Shown piece after piece: positions 50,201-59,373 of a DNA stretch of 64,000 nucleotides. The notes under the pieces are model-generated. The model ran no database searches and was not told the DNA's origin. It saw nothing but the letters and a program-made list of their open reading frames with translations. Where the stretch lies: NCBI RefSeq assembly GCF_900626145.1, contig NZ_LR130816.1:956040-1020039 (forward strand), in the 5' to 3' direction. Within the stretch, counting starts at the first letter, position 1. Every line of letters starts with the position of its first letter. The DNA comes from Intestinimonas timonensis. GTDB lineage: Bacteria; Bacillota; Clostridia; Oscillospirales; Oscillospiraceae. Made by a program: the position numbers and the translations under genes.

Positions 50201-50733
50201 CCGCCACGGAGGGCGAACTGGCCCACGCCCTCCACCTGGTCGCAGCGGACGTAGCCGGCGGCGGTGAGGGTCTCGGCCAGTTCATTGAGGTCGTGGACCT
50301 CTCCCACCCGCAGGGTGTGGACGGTCTGGAGCAGGAGGTGCTTGGGCAGAGTCCGCTGGAGGAGGGCCTCCGGGGTGGTGACCACCAGGGGCGGCTCGTC
50401 CTGGGCCAGGGTGCGCAGGGCGGCCAGGCGACGGTGCTCCCACTGGCGGGAGACCACGGCGGCGTCGTGGAAGGTGAACTCCCGGCTGGGCAGGGTGAGA
50501 ACGGCCTCGCTGGTGAAGGCGTGCAGGTCCTCGGCCAGGCGCTGGGCCTCCCCCTCGTCGGGGCACACCACCACCACCGGCCGGCCGGCCTTGGCCCGGA
50601 GCCCGGCGGCAAAATGGGCGCGGTGGACCGCCGCCAGGCCGGACACGGCCGCCGGGCAGGCGCCGGAATCCAGGGCGGTGAGCAGGGAGCCGAATTCTGG
50701 CACCCGGTCTAGGATGTGGAGAAGCTCTTTCAT
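47212..50733 (-). CDS. mfd: transcription-repair coupling factor Mfd
   Basis: 1173 residues, normal length. UvrB-homology region at the N-terminus; CarD-like RNA-polymerase-interaction domain LSPGDLVVHEHHGIGRYVGM (about 492-511); superfamily-2 helicase with Walker A LLCGDVGYGKTEVA (about 647-660), VVDEEQRFG (about 750) and SATPIPRTL; TRCF C-terminal domain. It displaces stalled RNA polymerase at lesions and recruits UvrA. Operon order glmU-like, prs, pth, (acyltransferase), mfd is common in Firmicutes. ATG at 50733. Confidence 0.97.
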   Translation of the reverse strand: MKELLHILDRVPEFGSLLTALDSGACPAAVSGLAAVHRAHFAAGLRAKAGRPVVVVCPDEGEAQRLAEDLHAFTSEAVLTLPSREFTFHDAAVVSRQWEHRRLAALRTLAQDEPPLVVTTPEALLQRTLPKHLLLQTVHTLRVGEVHDLNELAETLTAAGYVRCDQVEGVGQFALRGGILDLFSPACAEPIRCEFFGDEIDAMGTFDPATQRRVENRQVCDILPVAEVLPQLAPGGYAGLTEAMDGLISQAKGSKGDHSSLLTTLSQDRERLSQGLSFPAMDRYLAIIYPELATAADYLPADAVVCLAESPRVAERARNYLWRMEEDVKTLLESGLVAGQIARFVRTFEELMARLSGYPVVFLDTFTSNTYPLRPKSLLDVLTKQLPSYGASLETAAADLEHYQKAGFATVVLASAERRCLDLQAMLREKKVRTAVDFQLHELPGPGKVVICLGGLSAGFEYPGAASAVLTEGRAVPTRKVRTKKDSSRQKLASYADLSPGDLVVHEHHGIGRYVGMVKMSTDGVQKDYVKIAYAGSDVLYVPATQLDLVSKYIGSGDDTEHKKLNKLGGSDWEKTKTRAKKAVQDLAKGLIQLYAQRERLPGYAFAPDSPWMREFEDQFEYTETDDQLRCIQDIKRDMETPKPMDRLLCGDVGYGKTEVAFRAIMKCVLDGKQAAILAPTTVLARQHYLSARRRFAKFPVEIDVVSRFRTPAQMRQTLMDLRAGKVDLLIGTHRLFNKDVQFKDLGLLVVDEEQRFGVAHKEKLKELSKQVDVLTLSATPIPRTLNMALSGIRDMSTLEEPPQDRQPVQTYVLEHDWSVLRDAMSRELERGGQVYYLHNRVETIDRTAGRIQAMLPEARVAVAHGKMTQEAINDVMSQMTDGEVDILVCTTIIETGIDIPNANTLIIEDADKMGLAQLHQLRGRVGRSARRAFAYMTYRKGKVLTEVQTKRLAAIREFAEFGSGFKIAMRDLEIRGAGNVLGPEQSGFLVSVGYDMYLKLLEEAVLEEKGETAQLPAECAADLTVAASIPDKYVPSPEQRMDLYRRIARIRSEADADDLVDELIDRYGDPPRTVNNLISVALLRAAAAACGISEIAQKGERLLFVLSQVDFQKVSALCGGQAYRGRLLFSAGEKPHLALKLKKGEDPLKLATKLVEDYAAPASPPPDAPPAP

Positions 50734-50764
50734 GGCGGCGCTCCTTCTGGAAGATAGAGGGGGA

Positions 50765-51814
50765 TCAGCGGACGGGGGCGGGTGTGGGGGCGCGTTTGCC
50801 CAGCAGGGCGGGGCAGCGGCGCTCCAGGAGATAGAGGAAGGGGAGCGGTACCAGCCACAGGGCCAGCAGGTGGACCAGCAGCAGGGGCATGCCGGAGACG
50901 GGGCACACCGCCCGCACGGCGTAATGGACCACGTTGGAGCCCAGCCAGCCCACGGCGTAATAGGCGGCGCTCTCCCGGCCGATGGTGAGGAGGGGACGGA
51001 TGGGGGGCAGCTTCCGGCACAGCAGCAGGCAGAAGGCCAGGCCGCAGATACCGGCGCCGTAAGCGGTGAAGGGCTCGTTGAGGAGCCTCAGGTTGTAGTC
51101 GATGTGGGTGGAGCCGAACCGGGCGTTGGCGGAGGTGAGGAGGAGATTGGCGGCCAGCAGGCCAAGGGTGAGCGCCCAGTAGGGGCCGCTCCGGCGGAAG
51201 GGGCGTGCCAGTTCCTCCTGGTGCCGGCGGAAGAGCAGGCCCAGAGCCAGGTAGGGCAGAAGGAGGGCGGCGGCGTCGGCCCGCCAGGGGAGCCTGGGGC
51301 CGCCCAGACAAGCGTATATCCAGGCCACAGCGGCCAGGCCGAAGGTCACGGCCAGCAGGGGGAGGGGGCGCTCCCGGGTGAGGCGCACGGCCAGAGCAAA
51401 GACACACTCGGCCACAAAAAGGCCCATGAAAAACCAGGCGGTGCCGCTCCAGGGTGTACCCGGCCACTGAAGCGGGATGCCCAGCAGCGGCTGGAGATCC
51501 ACGGCCGCGCCGGAGGAGAGGGCCCGGAGGGTGTTCCAGAGCCACATGCCCAGGCTGTAAGAGAGGTAGGGCATGAGGATGGGGAAGGCCTTGTGGCGGA
51601 TGGTGTCTGCCACTCCGCCGGGACGCAGGGAGAAAAAGTAGCCGCTGAGAAAGAAAAAGAGGGGCATGTGGAAGGAGTAGATCCAGATTCCCCAGCGATC
51701 CGGGGGAATGGCGGAGTGGCCCACCGCCATCAGGAGGATGCCGATCCCCTTGGCCACATCCGCCCAGTCAAGCCGCTGGGGGACTTTGGATGCCTTCTTT
51801 TTCCGGCGGCTCAT
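50765..51814 (-). CDS. acyltransferase-3 family membrane protein
   Basis: 349 residues. N-terminal basic stretch then RLDWADVAKGIGILLMAVGHS (about 13-33) with the invariant histidine of acyltransferase 3, and FHMPLFFFLSGYFF (about 47-60); about ten TM helices follow. These enzymes O-acetylate cell-surface polysaccharides or peptidoglycan. ATG overlaps the pth stop (ATGA, 51811-51814). It is inserted between pth and mfd, which usually adjoin. Target sugar unknown. Confidence 0.88.
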   Translation of the reverse strand: MSRRKKKASKVPQRLDWADVAKGIGILLMAVGHSAIPPDRWGIWIYSFHMPLFFFLSGYFFSLRPGGVADTIRHKAFPILMPYLSYSLGMWLWNTLRALSSGAAVDLQPLLGIPLQWPGTPWSGTAWFFMGLFVAECVFALAVRLTRERPLPLLAVTFGLAAVAWIYACLGGPRLPWRADAAALLLPYLALGLLFRRHQEELARPFRRSGPYWALTLGLLAANLLLTSANARFGSTHIDYNLRLLNEPFTAYGAGICGLAFCLLLCRKLPPIRPLLTIGRESAAYYAVGWLGSNVVHYAVRAVCPVSGMPLLLVHLLALWLVPLPFLYLLERRCPALLGKRAPTPAPVR

Positions 51815-52404
51815 CCGTTGTACCGGTTCATGGCCTTGTCCACACCCTCGCGGATGAGACATTCGGCGGCGTCGGCGGCACGCTTGACCGCCTCCTCCAC
51901 CGCCTTTTTGTCCTCGCCCTGGAACTTGCCCAGGACCCAGTCGGCCATGTCGTAGTCGGGGTGGGGCTTCTGGCCCACGCCCAGCCGGATGCGGGGGAAC
52001 TGGTCGGTGCCCAGGTGGGCGATGATGTTTTTAAGGCCATTGTGGCCGCCGGCGGAGCCGGACCGGCGCACCCGGATCTTGCCCGGGGCCAGGGACACCT
52101 CATCGGAGATCACCAGGACGTGCTCCGGCGGGATCTTGTAGAAGGCGGCGGCCTCGTGGACGGCCTCGCCGGACAGGTTCATATAGGTCACCGGCTTCAT
52201 GAGGAGGACCTTCTCGTCCCCCACGGTGATGGTGTTGGTGAGGGCCCGGAACTTCAGACGCTGGATGGGGATGTTGTGGCGCTCGCCCAGCTCATCGGCC
52301 ACCATAAAGCCTACGTTGTGGCGGGTGTTTTCATACTGGTCGCCGGGGTTGCCCAGGCACACCAGCAGCCAGTCCACGCCGCCGCTCTTTTTGTTGAAAA
52401 GCAT
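51811..52404 (-). CDS. pth: peptidyl-tRNA hydrolase
   Basis: 197 residues. LVCLGNPGDQYENTRHNVGF (about 14-33) with the catalytic histidine, KPVTYMNLSGEAV (about 70-82), SDEVSLAPGKIRVRRSGSAGGHNGL (catalytic Asp and His region near 100-120). Frees tRNA from peptidyl-tRNA. ATG at 52404; translationally coupled to the acyltransferase gene. Confidence 0.96.
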   Translation of the reverse strand: MLFNKKSGGVDWLLVCLGNPGDQYENTRHNVGFMVADELGERHNIPIQRLKFRALTNTITVGDEKVLLMKPVTYMNLSGEAVHEAAAFYKIPPEHVLVISDEVSLAPGKIRVRRSGSAGGHNGLKNIIAHLGTDQFPRIRLGVGQKPHPDYDMADWVLGKFQGEDKKAVEEAVKRAADAAECLIREGVDKAMNRYNG

Positions 52405-52450
52405 AGTACACCTCGCAGGGCCGCCGGCCGGAAAAAGACGGCAAACGGCC

Positions 52451-52483
52451 AAAGGGGGCAGAGCCTTGGCTCTGCCCCTTTTT
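52451..52483. terminator. terminator hairpin between prs and pth
   Basis: AAAGGGG.CAGAGCC / GGCTCTGCCCCTTTT, usable in both directions; suggests partly separate prs and pth transcripts. Confidence 0.75.
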
Positions 52484-52507
52484 ATGGTCTTAGATTGGAG
52501 TGATGCG

Positions 52508-53467
<960 letters not shown>

Positions 53468-53538
53468 TTCAGCATCCCTCACAAAATGTTATTTTTTTCT
53501 TTCCTTTTTTATGCCACAGGCCTCTGCCTGCATGTCAC

Positions 53539-54738
53539 TCACTTTTTGCCCTTGGCCCGGCGGCGCTTGGCCGCCCACTGGACCTTGATGGTCTGGGGAG
53601 AGCGGGCGATGCACAAACTGTCCGCCGGCACATCCTCGGTGACGGTGCTGCCCGCCGCCGTGTAGGCCCCGTCGCCGATCTTCACCGGGGCCACCAGGTT
53701 GGTGTTGCAGCCGATGAAGGCGTTGTCGCCGATGGTGGTGCGGAACTTGGCGGTGCCGTCGTAGTTCACCGTCACCGTGCCGCAGCCGAAGTTGATGTGG
53801 GCGCCGGCGTCGGTGTCCCCCACGTAGGTGAGGTGGGAGATCTTGGTGCCGTCGCCGATGGTGGAGTTCTTGAGCTCCACGAAGTCGCCCACCTTCACGT
53901 TCTTGCCCACGTGGCAGTTGGGCCGGACGTAGGCGAAGGGCCCCACGTTGGTGCCGTCGTCCACGGTGGACTCGTTGAGCTGAGAGGCGTTCACCGTCAC
54001 CTCGTCGCCGATGGTGCAGTCCCGGATCATGGTGTTGGGGCCGATCTCACAGCGCCGGCCGATGACGGTATTCCCCCGCAGGATGGTGCCGGGGAGAATG
54101 ACGGTGCCGCCGCCCACCTGCACCCGGGGGCCGATGTAGGCCTGCTCCTTGTCGATGAAGCGGACAGCGGCTTCGGAGAGCCGGGCCACCGAGGCGTGGC
54201 GGGCGAAGTACTGGGCGCTGTCCCAGGTGGGGGCGCAGCGGTCCAGGGGGAGCAGTCCCTCATAGGTCCCGGGGGTGACGCCGAAGACGCCTCCCTGGGT
54301 CCGGACGGCAGTGAGGAAGTCGCCGCCGGCCTCCATGGCGGAGCAGAGGGCCTGGGCGTCCACAGCGTAGACGCCGGCGTCCTCTCCACGGGGCAGACCG
54401 CCGTCAAGACGGCCCGTGAGCCGGCCGGCGCCCTGGTCGTCCAGGAAGACGGGGCGGGTAAAGACCAGCACGGAGCCCTCCAGGTCGGAGAGGAAGGCGG
54501 ACAGGCGTCCGGCGGCGTCGCCGGCGCCCTCGGTGACGAATTGGGTCCCGGCGGGGAAGCACCCCTCAGCGGCGGCCTGGTCGTCGCCGTGGCAGACCAC
54601 CAGGAACCGGCCCACACCGGCGCGCTCCAGCGCAGCCGACAGCCAGGTGCAGGCGGGGTCAAAGAGAATGTCTTGCAGCATGAGGGAGGGGGTGTCGTCC
54701 TCCCGGGGCAGGAACACGATGGCTCCCATAGATCCCAT
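53539..54738 (-). CDS. GlmU-like protein with degenerate uridylyltransferase domain
   Basis: 399 residues versus about 455 for GlmU. The C-terminal left-handed beta-helix acetyltransferase is intact: hexapeptide repeats from about 195 on, with YVRPNCHVGKNVKVGDFVEL (about 265-284) and THLTYVGD-like ISHLTYVGDTDAG, INFGCGTVTVNYDG (active-site region). The N-terminal half keeps a Rossmann-like length but lacks the GxGTRM nucleotide-binding motif (here AIVFLPREDDTPS), and FTRPVFL stands where the metal-binding DxP motif should be. Position before prs/pth/mfd says glmU. ATG at 54738 with GGAGGCTTTTCTT. Confidence 0.85.
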   Translation of the reverse strand: MGSMGAIVFLPREDDTPSLMLQDILFDPACTWLSAALERAGVGRFLVVCHGDDQAAAEGCFPAGTQFVTEGAGDAAGRLSAFLSDLEGSVLVFTRPVFLDDQGAGRLTGRLDGGLPRGEDAGVYAVDAQALCSAMEAGGDFLTAVRTQGGVFGVTPGTYEGLLPLDRCAPTWDSAQYFARHASVARLSEAAVRFIDKEQAYIGPRVQVGGGTVILPGTILRGNTVIGRRCEIGPNTMIRDCTIGDEVTVNASQLNESTVDDGTNVGPFAYVRPNCHVGKNVKVGDFVELKNSTIGDGTKISHLTYVGDTDAGAHINFGCGTVTVNYDGTAKFRTTIGDNAFIGCNTNLVAPVKIGDGAYTAAGSTVTEDVPADSLCIARSPQTIKVQWAAKRRRAKGKK

Positions 54739-55071
54739 AAGAAAAGCCTCCAAAAAAGAGTTCGGATCAGGGCGGTCCGGCACGCCGTCCGCCCACGCGT
54801 GACCATTATATCAGATTGGTATGGGTTTTGCACTCCCAAGCGCAAATTTTTTCAAGGAAGGGCGATTGGTAGTACCAAATCAAACAGAACGGGTGGTTTT
54901 TCCGTCAATTCGCCGGAAAAACAGGGGGGAGAAGGGGGACAAGGGCCGCCCGATGGAGGCCGCGCCCACAAATCAAGGAAAGAGAGAGACGTGAAGAGTG
55001 AAGAGGCGTATCACCAGAGGCGCGAAACGGCACCTGTCCGCCTGCGGAGAGGGGACAGGTGCCGTTTGTGT
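54739..55071. other. gap before the HD-domain gene
   Basis: 333 bp with the glmU-like upstream region and a terminator hairpin (55025-55067); no gene supported. Confidence 0.55.
55025..55067. terminator. terminator hairpin after the HD-domain gene
   Basis: Stem AAACGGCACCTGTCC / GGACAGGTGCCGTTT, 13 bp or more of pairing. Confidence 0.75.
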
Positions 55072-55578
55072 TCAGGCTGCGGCCGGGGTATCCCGGACGG
55101 TCCAGGCGTGGGCGGCCACCCGGCGGGAGAACCGCCGGAGACCCACCACCTCTGCGGTGGCGCACAGCTTGTCAGCCAGGTTGACCACCAGGGCCTCCCG
55201 GTACCGGGGCATTTTCCGGGCCAGAGGCCACATGTGGGAGACGATGATGTTCTCCTCCATGGGGGTGAGACTGCCGCACAGGGCCCAGGCGTTCTTCAAG
55301 GCCACCACGGGGTGGGTGAAGCACTGGTTGCCGTAGTAGGACGGCTTCTTTCTGGAATTATAAAGGTAGAGGTCGTGGAGCAGCCCCGCCCGGGCGGCGG
55401 CGCGGTAATCCAGACCCCAACGGCGGGCCAGGCGGTAGGAGACGTAAGCCACGCACACTGAGTGCTCGTAGCAGGTGGTGCGGGGGTGGTGGGGGTACTG
55501 CCGCATGGAACGAACCTCCGGGGTGTCCAGCAGGTCCTGGACGCAGCGGAGAAAGGATTCATAGTTTGGATTGTGCAT
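55072..55578 (-). CDS. HD-domain phosphohydrolase
   Basis: 168 residues. Metal-site residues of an HD domain: YEHSVCVAYVSYRLA (His, about 36), AGLLHDLYLY (HD, about 64-66), VSHMWP (about 114) and NLADKLCA (D, about 135). Such proteins hydrolyse phosphate monoesters or phosphodiesters of nucleotides; substrate unknown. ATG at 55578, after AAGGTGATTCCC. Stands alone, minus strand. Confidence 0.85.
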   Translation of the reverse strand: MHNPNYESFLRCVQDLLDTPEVRSMRQYPHHPRTTCYEHSVCVAYVSYRLARRWGLDYRAAARAGLLHDLYLYNSRKKPSYYGNQCFTHPVVALKNAWALCGSLTPMEENIIVSHMWPLARKMPRYREALVVNLADKLCATAEVVGLRRFSRRVAAHAWTVRDTPAAA

Positions 55579-55737
55579 GGGAATCACCTTGCCCTCCTTT
55601 GACAACAGATGGCGGGGGACACGGCGGCGGTCCCCCATACCTATATTATAGCGCATGCGCGGCCAAAGTCCAGGTGAAGAAAGTGGCAGGAAGTCGGAAA
55701 ATCGTTATAAATTTTTAAAACATCCTCCGGCGGCGGC

Positions 55738-55771
55738 GTGTATACTAACTGTACCAAGATAGTTCATACAC
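55738..55771. promoter_or_regulatory. candidate operator of the YtrA-type regulator
   Basis: A dyad with outer arms GTGTAT...ATACAC and inner ACT...AGT just upstream of the GntR gene, placed like YtrA autoregulatory sites. Confidence 0.55.
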
Positions 55772-55801
55772 TTCCCCACGGGGAGGAAAGGAGGACGGGT
55801 T

Positions 55802-56179
55802 GTGATCCAACTCAACTATCGGGACGCCCGGCCCATCTATTTACAGGTGAAGGACGGCCTGCGGCACCTGGTGGTCACCGGCGCCATCCGGGAGGGGGAG
55901 CAGTTCCCCTCAGTGCGGGCGCTGGCGGCCTCCCTGGCCATCAACCCCAACACCATCCAGCGGGCCTATGAGGCCCTGGAGCAGGAGGGCTACCTCCGGG
56001 CGGAGGCGGGCCGGGGCGTTTTTGCCTCCAGAGGCGCCGACCGCGCCGACGGACGGCGGGAGGCCCTGCTCAAACAGCTGGACGAGGCGGTCACCGAACT
56101 GCTGTTTCTGGGGATGACCCCCAAGGAGCTGGCCCAGCGGGTGAGCGAAGCGGGGACGAAGGGAGAGAGTGCGATATGA
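55802..56179 (+). CDS. GntR-family (YtrA subfamily) regulator
   Basis: 125 residues from GTG at 55802 after AAAGGAGGACGGGTT. Winged-helix start YRDARPIYLQVKDGLRHLV (about 5-23), then FPSVRALAASLAINPNTIQRAYEALEQEGYL (about 36-66); short C-terminus without a ligand domain, as in YtrA. Likely represses the ABC genes that overlap its end by 4 bp. These systems in Bacillus answer cell-envelope stress. Confidence 0.92.
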   Translation: MIQLNYRDARPIYLQVKDGLRHLVVTGAIREGEQFPSVRALAASLAINPNTIQRAYEALEQEGYLRAEAGRGVFASRGADRADGRREALLKQLDEAVTELLFLGMTPKELAQRVSEAGTKGESAI

Positions 56180-57078
56180 TCGAGGCAAGGAATGTGGTCA
56201 AGGCCTTTGACGGCTTCCGGGCGCTGGACGGACTGACCATGACGGTGCCCAAGGGGTCGGTGTACGGCCTGGTGGGCCCCAACGGAGCGGGCAAATCCAC
56301 CCTTCTCCGCCACGTTACCGGCATCTACCGGCAGGATTCCGGGGAGGTGCTGCTGGAGGGGGAGCCCATCTATGAGAATCCGGCAGCCAAGGCCCGGATC
56401 TCCTCCATCCCCGACGAGCTCTACTATTTCCTGTCGGCCTCCACCCGGGACATGGCCCGGTTTTTGAAGGGCTTTTATCCAAAGTTCGACCAGAACCGCT
56501 ACAAGACCCTGCGGGACCTCTTTTCCCAGGTGGATGAGAAGCGGCCCATGCGCCGCCTCTCCAAGGGTATGCAGAAGCAGGCCGTCTTCTGGCTCTCCCT
56601 GTGCTGCCGGCCGGAGGTGCTGGTGCTGGACGAGCCGGTGGACGGCCTGGATCCGGTGATGCGCCGGCAGGTGTGGAGCCTCATCATGGCCGACGTGGCC
56701 CAGGAGGGCACCACCGTGCTGGTCTCCTCCCACAACCTCCGGGAGCTGGAGGACGTGTGCGACCGGGTGGGCATCCTCTCCCACGGCAAGGTCCTCATCG
56801 AGCGCAGCCTCACCGACCTCCAGGAGAACCTGGTGAAGATGCAGGTGGTCTTCCAGGAGCGGGAGCTGCCCAAGCTGCCCGAGGACCTGGAGGTCCTCCA
56901 CGTCTCCCAGGTGGGACGCATCCACACCCTCATCGTCCGGGGCAACGCCACCGACGTCACCAACCGCCTGGCGGTGTACGCCCCCATCCTGATGGAGGCC
57001 CTGCCCCTCACGCTGGAGGAAATTTTCATCTATGAGCTGGGAGGTGAGGACTATGCGGTCCGCGACATCATCCTCTGA
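56176..57078 (+). CDS. ABC transporter ATP-binding protein (YtrB type)
   Basis: 300 residues. Walker A GLVGPNGAGKSTL (about 31-43), signature RLSKGMQKQAVFWL (about 126-139, a variant of LSGGQ with K and no G pair), Walker B VLVLDEPVDGLD (about 148-159), H-loop VSSHNLRE. Couples to the membrane protein downstream, with which it overlaps by 26 bp. The LSKGMQ signature is typical of YtrB/EcsA-like members. Plus strand, with the regulator just upstream. Confidence 0.92.
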   Translation: MIEARNVVKAFDGFRALDGLTMTVPKGSVYGLVGPNGAGKSTLLRHVTGIYRQDSGEVLLEGEPIYENPAAKARISSIPDELYYFLSASTRDMARFLKGFYPKFDQNRYKTLRDLFSQVDEKRPMRRLSKGMQKQAVFWLSLCCRPEVLVLDEPVDGLDPVMRRQVWSLIMADVAQEGTTVLVSSHNLRELEDVCDRVGILSHGKVLIERSLTDLQENLVKMQVVFQERELPKLPEDLEVLHVSQVGRIHTLIVRGNATDVTNRLAVYAPILMEALPLTLEEIFIYELGGEDYAVRDIIL

Positions 57079-59023
57079 GAACAGCCGGCGGTTTTACCCC
57101 GCCCTGTGGAAGAAGAATATGGCCCGGTTCTGGCCCATCTGGGCGGTGTACGCCCTGGGCTGGCTGGTGGCTCTGCCCCTGAACCTGCTCCTCAGCGCCC
57201 AGAGCACCTCCGCCATGAACGGCATGTCCTACGCCCGGTATTTCGCCGTGGACACCGTCCGTCAGATGGCCACCTTCCCCACGGTGGCCACCACGGCGTG
57301 CTTTGCCATCCTGGCGGCCATGGCTGTCTTCTCCTACCTTTACAGCAGCCGCAGCGTGGCCTTCTTCCACGCCATGCCCCTGCGCCGGGAGGACCTCTTC
57401 CTCACCAACTACCTCTCCGGCCTCTCCTTCCTGGTGCTGCCCGCCGCCGGCGTCTTTCTCCTCACCCTCCTGGCGGAGCTGGCCCTGGGCGTGCTGGATC
57501 TGCGGGGACTGCTGGTGTGGCTGCTGGTACAGGTGCTGCTGAGCTTCTTTTTCTTCTCCTTTGCCGTGTTCTGCGCCATGTTCACCGGCCACATCCTGGC
57601 CCTGCCCGCCTTTTACGGCATCCTCAACGTCCTGGCGGTGGGCCTTCTGTACCTGGTCAACCAGGTGCTGGCCTCCTTCGTCTATGGCTATGTGGACGTG
57701 GGACGGCTCACCGAGCTGTGCGACTGGCTGAGCCCCTTCTTCCGCCTGGGCAACGCCCTGAATGTGGAGACCGTCTGGAGCGCCGAGGGGGCAGGGGCCG
57801 ACCGGATCACCATGATCCAGTTCCACGGCATGGGCACCGTTTTCATCTACGCCCTGGTGGGCGTCGTCCTCACCGCCGCCGCCCTGTGGCTCTACCGCCG
57901 ACGCCAGCTGGAGGGTGCGGGGGACGTGGTCACTGTGTCCTGGAGCAAGCCCATCTTCAAGTACGGCGTGGGCGTCTGCGCCGCCCTCTCCATGGGTCAG
58001 ATCTTCTACCAGTTCTTCGCCTATGTCCTCCCCGAGGGGGGCTGGTACCTGCTGTGCTTCCTGCTGGTGTGGGGGGCCGTGGGCTACTTCGTGGCCGAGA
58101 TGCTCCTCCAGAAGACCTTTTGGGTCTTCCGGGGCGGCTGGAAGGGCTGTGTGGCCCTGTGTCTGGTCCTCGCCGCCTTTATCGCCGTCATGGAGCTGGA
58201 CCTCACCGGCTATGAGCGGCGCACGCCCAGCCCCGACCGGGTGGTGTCCGCTGCCCTCTATGCCACCAATACCGCCCCCTACGACAACGGTGACGGTACC
58301 GTTATCGTCACCGACCCGGAGCTCATCGAGGCGGTGGTGGACCTCCACCGGACGATCGTGGACGAACAGGCCATCCAGGAAAACGCCCAGATGGGCAGTG
58401 ACTATCAGCGGGTGGCCGTTTCCGGCGGCCAGGCGGACATCCAGACCGCCGGCAGCAGCCTGGTGAGTATCAGCTATACCCTCATCGGCGGCGACGTGAT
58501 GCAGCGGGAGTACCGCATCGCCTTTGACGCCGATACCCTGGCCGATCCCAACTCCGCCGCCGGAAAGCTGAGCGCCTTCCTCAACCGGCCCGAGGTCATC
58601 CAGGAGCAGTATTTCTCCTCCAACCGGGAGAAGGCCCTCGCCGACGGTTCCCTGCGTCTCACCGGCATTGAGCTGGAGGTGTGGAACACCGAGAAGGAGG
58701 AGTATGAGACCTATCCCGTGCCCGTGGGCTGGCGGGAGGAGGTCCTCCAGGCCCTTCAGGATGACATCGCCCACGGCGACCTGGGCCGCCGCTACCTGCT
58801 GGAGGATCTGGAGCGGCTGGAGAACTGCTACTATACCGATCTGCGGATCAACTATGAGTGGAGCGATCCGGAGATGGGGGGCACCTCCACCCGCATCACC
58901 CTCCAGACCACCTCAGTGGAGACCCTGGACACCCTGCGGGAGGCGGGCATCCTGGACGACACCCACATCCTGGAGACCCAGCTCCAGCGCAACATAGGCG
59001 ACACCGCCTACTACTACGACTAA
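57053..59023 (+). CDS. ABC-2-type permease with large extracytoplasmic C-terminal part
   Basis: 656 residues; start ATG 57053 after GAGGTGAGGACT (an earlier start at 57032 is less likely). Hydrophobic segments from about 26 to 345 (about eight TM helices) include MARFWPIWAVYALGWLVALPL and a block near 240-340; residues about 370-656 are soluble, acid-rich, with ERRTPSPDRVV. Partner of the ATPase just upstream. Substrate not predictable; family members export peptides or help cell-wall stress response. Confidence 0.85.
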   Translation: MRSATSSSENSRRFYPALWKKNMARFWPIWAVYALGWLVALPLNLLLSAQSTSAMNGMSYARYFAVDTVRQMATFPTVATTACFAILAAMAVFSYLYSSRSVAFFHAMPLRREDLFLTNYLSGLSFLVLPAAGVFLLTLLAELALGVLDLRGLLVWLLVQVLLSFFFFSFAVFCAMFTGHILALPAFYGILNVLAVGLLYLVNQVLASFVYGYVDVGRLTELCDWLSPFFRLGNALNVETVWSAEGAGADRITMIQFHGMGTVFIYALVGVVLTAAALWLYRRRQLEGAGDVVTVSWSKPIFKYGVGVCAALSMGQIFYQFFAYVLPEGGWYLLCFLLVWGAVGYFVAEMLLQKTFWVFRGGWKGCVALCLVLAAFIAVMELDLTGYERRTPSPDRVVSAALYATNTAPYDNGDGTVIVTDPELIEAVVDLHRTIVDEQAIQENAQMGSDYQRVAVSGGQADIQTAGSSLVSISYTLIGGDVMQREYRIAFDADTLADPNSAAGKLSAFLNRPEVIQEQYFSSNREKALADGSLRLTGIELEVWNTEKEEYETYPVPVGWREEVLQALQDDIAHGDLGRRYLLEDLERLENCYYTDLRINYEWSDPEMGGTSTRITLQTTSVETLDTLREAGILDDTHILETQLQRNIGDTAYYYD

Positions 59024-59036
59024 GCAAAAAGCGCCC

Positions 59037-59062
59037 GGGCCCGCCGCAGATGCGGCGGGCCC
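59037..59062 (+). terminator. terminator after the YtrB-type ABC genes
   Basis: GGGCCCGCCGC-AGAT-GCGGCGGGCCC followed by CTTTG. Confidence 0.8.
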
Positions 59063-59086
59063 CTTTGCATCCGGAGAATGAAAAAA

Positions 59087-59225
59087 CCTTCCCCCCTGAG
59101 GGGGGAAGGTGGCCCGGAGGGCCGGATGAGGGGGCGTTGGCTCGAAAAACAGCCTGTGCTGTCCACGGACGCACCCTCATCCGTCTGGCCTTCGGCCATC
59201 CACCTTCCCCCTTCCAGGGGGAAGG
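59087..59225. repeat. palindromic MITE-like element M2
   Basis: 139 bp with AACCTTCCCCC... and ...GGGGGAAGGTT ends. Halves carry GGCCCGGAGGGCC and GGCCTTCGGCC hairpins next to CGGATGAGGG / CCCTCATCCG. Same plan as M1. Confidence 0.8.
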
Positions 59226-59373
59226 TTCAGCCGGCCGCCCCGTCCCCGCCATGCCGCGCCGCAGGCGAGAAATCCGAATCTCCGGCGCCGCGCGCCCCCT
59301 TTCCCATTGTTTTTTTCCGCCGGAAGTGGTATAGTTATCCCCGTCTATTCAAGACCATTAAGGAGAGAACGAC

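Noticed and set aside
47188..50712. Full-length plus-strand frame opposite mfd
   Set aside because: Exact shadow of mfd caused by high third-position GC.
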